The notes under the pieces were generated by a model. The model was given only the letters and a program-made list of their open reading frames with translations, did not search any database and was not told the DNA's origin. This document shows, one piece after another, positions 14,230 to 15,541 of a stretch of 15,541 nt of DNA. The stretch comes from JBHAEC01 sp041855385 (GTDB lineage: Bacteria; Bacillota; Negativicutes; Veillonellales; Veillonellaceae): NCBI GenBank assembly GCA_041855385.1, contig JBHAEC010000055.1:1-15541 (forward strand), written 5' to 3'. How positions within the stretch are numbered: position 1 is the first letter of the stretch; every line of letters starts with the position of its first letter. A program made the translations under genes and the position numbers.

Positions 14230-14243
14230 TAATACATGTATTA
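14230..14243. promoter_or_regulatory. perfect 14-bp palindrome, possible operator upstream of pyrF
   Basis: TAATACATGTATTA is perfectly self-complementary and is centred about 80 bases upstream of the predicted pyrF start. Such symmetry is typical of dimeric regulator sites. It also makes a TATAAT box readable on each strand at its left edge. No regulator can be assigned from sequence. Confidence 0.4.
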
Positions 14244-14257
14244 CAGAGAAATTAAAA

Positions 14258-14309
14258 TGCGGAAAGCCAAGAACTGTGTTTTTTAGGTTGCACACAGGGA
14301 GCTTCCGCA
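14258..14309 (-). terminator. long hairpin, probable terminator of the HTH-array gene
   Basis: TGCGGAA-A-GC (14258-14267) pairs with GCTTCCGCA (14301-14309) with one bulged A, and CTGTGT (14274-14279) pairs with ACACAG (14292-14297) inside. On the minus strand the stem is followed by TTTTAATTT, which fits a terminator downstream of the gene ending at 14430. The remaining 14310-14429 holds only a short CTTGTAAACAAG palindrome (about 14410-14421) and AT-rich sequence; I see no gene in 14124-14429. Confidence 0.5.
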
Positions 14310-14429
14310 ATGAGGCATATAACATAAATCTTAGGTTTAGTGACTTAATGAAAATACTCTTATGGGGTAATAGCGTAATTTTGTAGGAATACAAACAAAT
14401 AAAGCTTTTCTTGTAAACAAGATCAATTT

Positions 14430-15374
14430 TTATTCCCTTCGTTGGCCACGCTTTCTTCTCTCAATATTATTCTTCTTTAAAATATTTAATATGCTATTTT
14501 CACAGCAATTATATTGTGCAGCCAATTCAGCTAATGTATATCCCTCGTTTACATATAAGCTAATTATCTTTTCGCTATCTAATTGAAGAATATTTCTTCT
14601 CTTATATACGCCCAACTTATCTAATCTATGCTTTATTACTGCATAAGAGCATTTATATATTTTTGCAATCTCCGCTACACTCTTGTTCTCATCTTCATAC
14701 ATATAAAGCAAGTCTCTAGTATTAATATATTTTCTGTTTCCCCGCAACTTTATTCCCGCTTCACGCAATCGTGCTGCCACAGTACAAGGTTTAACGCCAT
14801 ATATTTCCCCAAGTTCAGTAGTAGAAAAGTTTTGAATCATATATAAATGTTGTATTTCTCTATTATTAATATATTTTTTCTTAAAACTTTGGCGAATAGG
14901 TATTCCATGAGCTCGTAATTTTTCAAGAATTACCCATCTCGAAACTCCTAGTTCCCTCGCAATAAAAGTAGCACTGTTACCACTTTTATAGGCCTTAATA
15001 ATAGTACTATCATTTATACACAAACGGGCAGGAGCCAAAACAGCCCTTTTAACACCTAGCTCCCTCAGTCTATTACTAATCGTAGTATGGGAACAGCCAA
15101 ATCTCATAGCAATCTTTTTTATACTTAGCTTTTCTTCTGTATATAATTTTATTAGTTCTTGATTATTTATGGGGACTTTTCTGTCCCTCCTAGGAATATC
15201 ATATGATTTTAAGCGACGGCAGATGGTATCTTGGCTACAATTTAGTATTTTTGCAATTTCTAAAGTCGTATGTTTTTCATCTAGGTACAAATGAAGTAAT
15301 AATGATTTTGGAATACATACATTCCTACATATACCCCCTTTACGTTTATCCGATAGAGAAATATTTAAATCCAT
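14430..15374 (-). CDS. protein of six tandem helix-turn-helix repeats
   Basis: The function is not recognised. The 314-residue product is nearly all repeats: six units of about 48 residues, each with an LY-type anchor (Tyr30, 78, 129, 178, 226 and 274; spacings 48, 51, 49, 48, 48), then an S/T-x-x-E-I-A-like first helix, a turn with Cys or Val and Ser, and a second helix ending in RL-x-x-x-GI with basic residues. Each unit looks like the HTH found in resolvases, phage HNH-associated proteins and sigma-region-4-like folds. No recombinase, nuclease or signal-sensing domain is present; the tail is very basic (RRKRGQRRE). A DNA-binding array is inferred. By hand count GC is about 31% over 14581-14880 against about 55-60% in pyrF, so it is probably acquired. 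The start follows GGAGGG by eight bases. Confidence 0.83.
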   Translation of the reverse strand: MDLNISLSDKRKGGICRNVCIPKSLLLHLYLDEKHTTLEIAKILNCSQDTICRRLKSYDIPRRDRKVPINNQELIKLYTEEKLSIKKIAMRFGCSHTTISNRLRELGVKRAVLAPARLCINDSTIIKAYKSGNSATFIARELGVSRWVILEKLRAHGIPIRQSFKKKYINNREIQHLYMIQNFSTTELGEIYGVKPCTVAARLREAGIKLRGNRKYINTRDLLYMYEDENKSVAEIAKIYKCSYAVIKHRLDKLGVYKRRNILQLDSEKIISLYVNEGYTLAELAAQYNCCENSILNILKKNNIERRKRGQRRE

Positions 15375-15420
15375 TCAATCATCCCTCCTTTTATTTTATA
15401 CTTTTAACTTTCCTACGAAG

Positions 15421-15449
15421 ATTATACAATAAAATATTTCACAATTAAA
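15421..15449 (-). promoter_or_regulatory. candidate promoter of the HTH-array gene
   Basis: On the minus strand a perfect TATAAT (15426-15421) is preceded after 17 bases by TTTAAT (15449-15444), a weak -35. It lies 47 bases before the start codon. The rest, to 15541, is very AT-rich without a visible gene. Confidence 0.4.
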
Positions 15450-15541
15450 GTTCTTTTTTCAAAAATTACCTAAATTTACCCTTTTTCTTTTTATATCTAA
15501 TCATTTCTATTATTATTATCAACATTTATGAAATCTCATCT

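Noticed and set aside
15203..15448. 81-residue plus-strand ORF opposite the HTH gene
   Set aside because: It is antisense to the repeat-coding gene, has no ribosome binding site and reads as AT-rich low-complexity sequence.
1..15541. CRISPR array, rRNA or tRNA genes, complete insertion sequence
   Set aside because: No regularly spaced direct repeats, no conserved rRNA or tRNA sequence and no transposase were seen on either strand.

Overview
The window reads as chromosomal DNA of a low-to-mid-GC Firmicute. Housekeeping genes use GGAGG-type ribosome binding sites, sigma-70-like promoters, an S-box (SAM-I) riboswitch and intrinsic terminators. Signal-peptide proteins and a Firmicute-type long PncB would suit the Negativicutes (Veillonella/Dialister/Megasphaera group), but no marker here fixes the taxon, so that placement is inference.

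Layout. (1) 1-229: a possible promoter and the first codons of a minus-strand gene leaving the left edge, then a bidirectional terminator. (2) About 213-1865: a decayed prophage fragment on the minus strand. It holds a 5'-truncated portal protein whose C-terminus is fused to a BECR-type (barnase/colicin E5/RelE-like) nuclease domain, and a truncated minor head protein. Between them, on the opposite strand, a near-consensus promoter (TTGACT-N17-TATAAT) points into a roughly 80-nt structured segment closed by a perfect 12-bp stem: a candidate small RNA. (3) 1888-2653: ogt (DNA alkylation repair) and a bidirectional terminator. (4) 2669-5907, minus: pncB (nicotinate phosphoribosyltransferase) followed by two exported proteins of unknown function that share a C-terminal module. 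(5) 6040-7844, plus: an EamA transporter overlapping a MenA-like UbiA prenyltransferase by 4 bp. (6) 7945-9090, plus: promoter, SAM-I riboswitch with terminator/antiterminator, and metQ standing alone without metNI. (7) 9116-14191, minus: a pyrimidine cluster in transcription order pyrF-pyrE-exonuclease-deoC-pdp-cdd-pncA. (8) 14230-15449, minus: an intergenic palindrome and hairpin, then an AT-rich gene coding for six tandem helix-turn-helix repeats.

How the genes work together. PyrE and PyrF make UMP. Cdd, Pdp and DeoC turn (deoxy)cytidine, uridine and thymidine into free base and central-carbon intermediates; the phosphopentomutase needed between Pdp and DeoC is not here. PncA (nicotinamide to nicotinate) closes the pyrimidine cluster and PncB (nicotinate to NaMN) heads the other minus-strand operon, so both arms of deamidating NAD salvage lie within 6 kb. 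metQ is predicted to switch off when SAM is plentiful.

The observations most worth a second look are the phage-embedded small RNA candidate (514-638), the six-HTH tandem array protein (14430-15374), the shared C-terminal module of the two exported proteins, and the C-terminal clamp-binding-like peptide of the exonuclease. Four starts were moved from the longest ORF to fit ribosome binding sites or RNA structure: pncB, metQ, pncA and pyrF.
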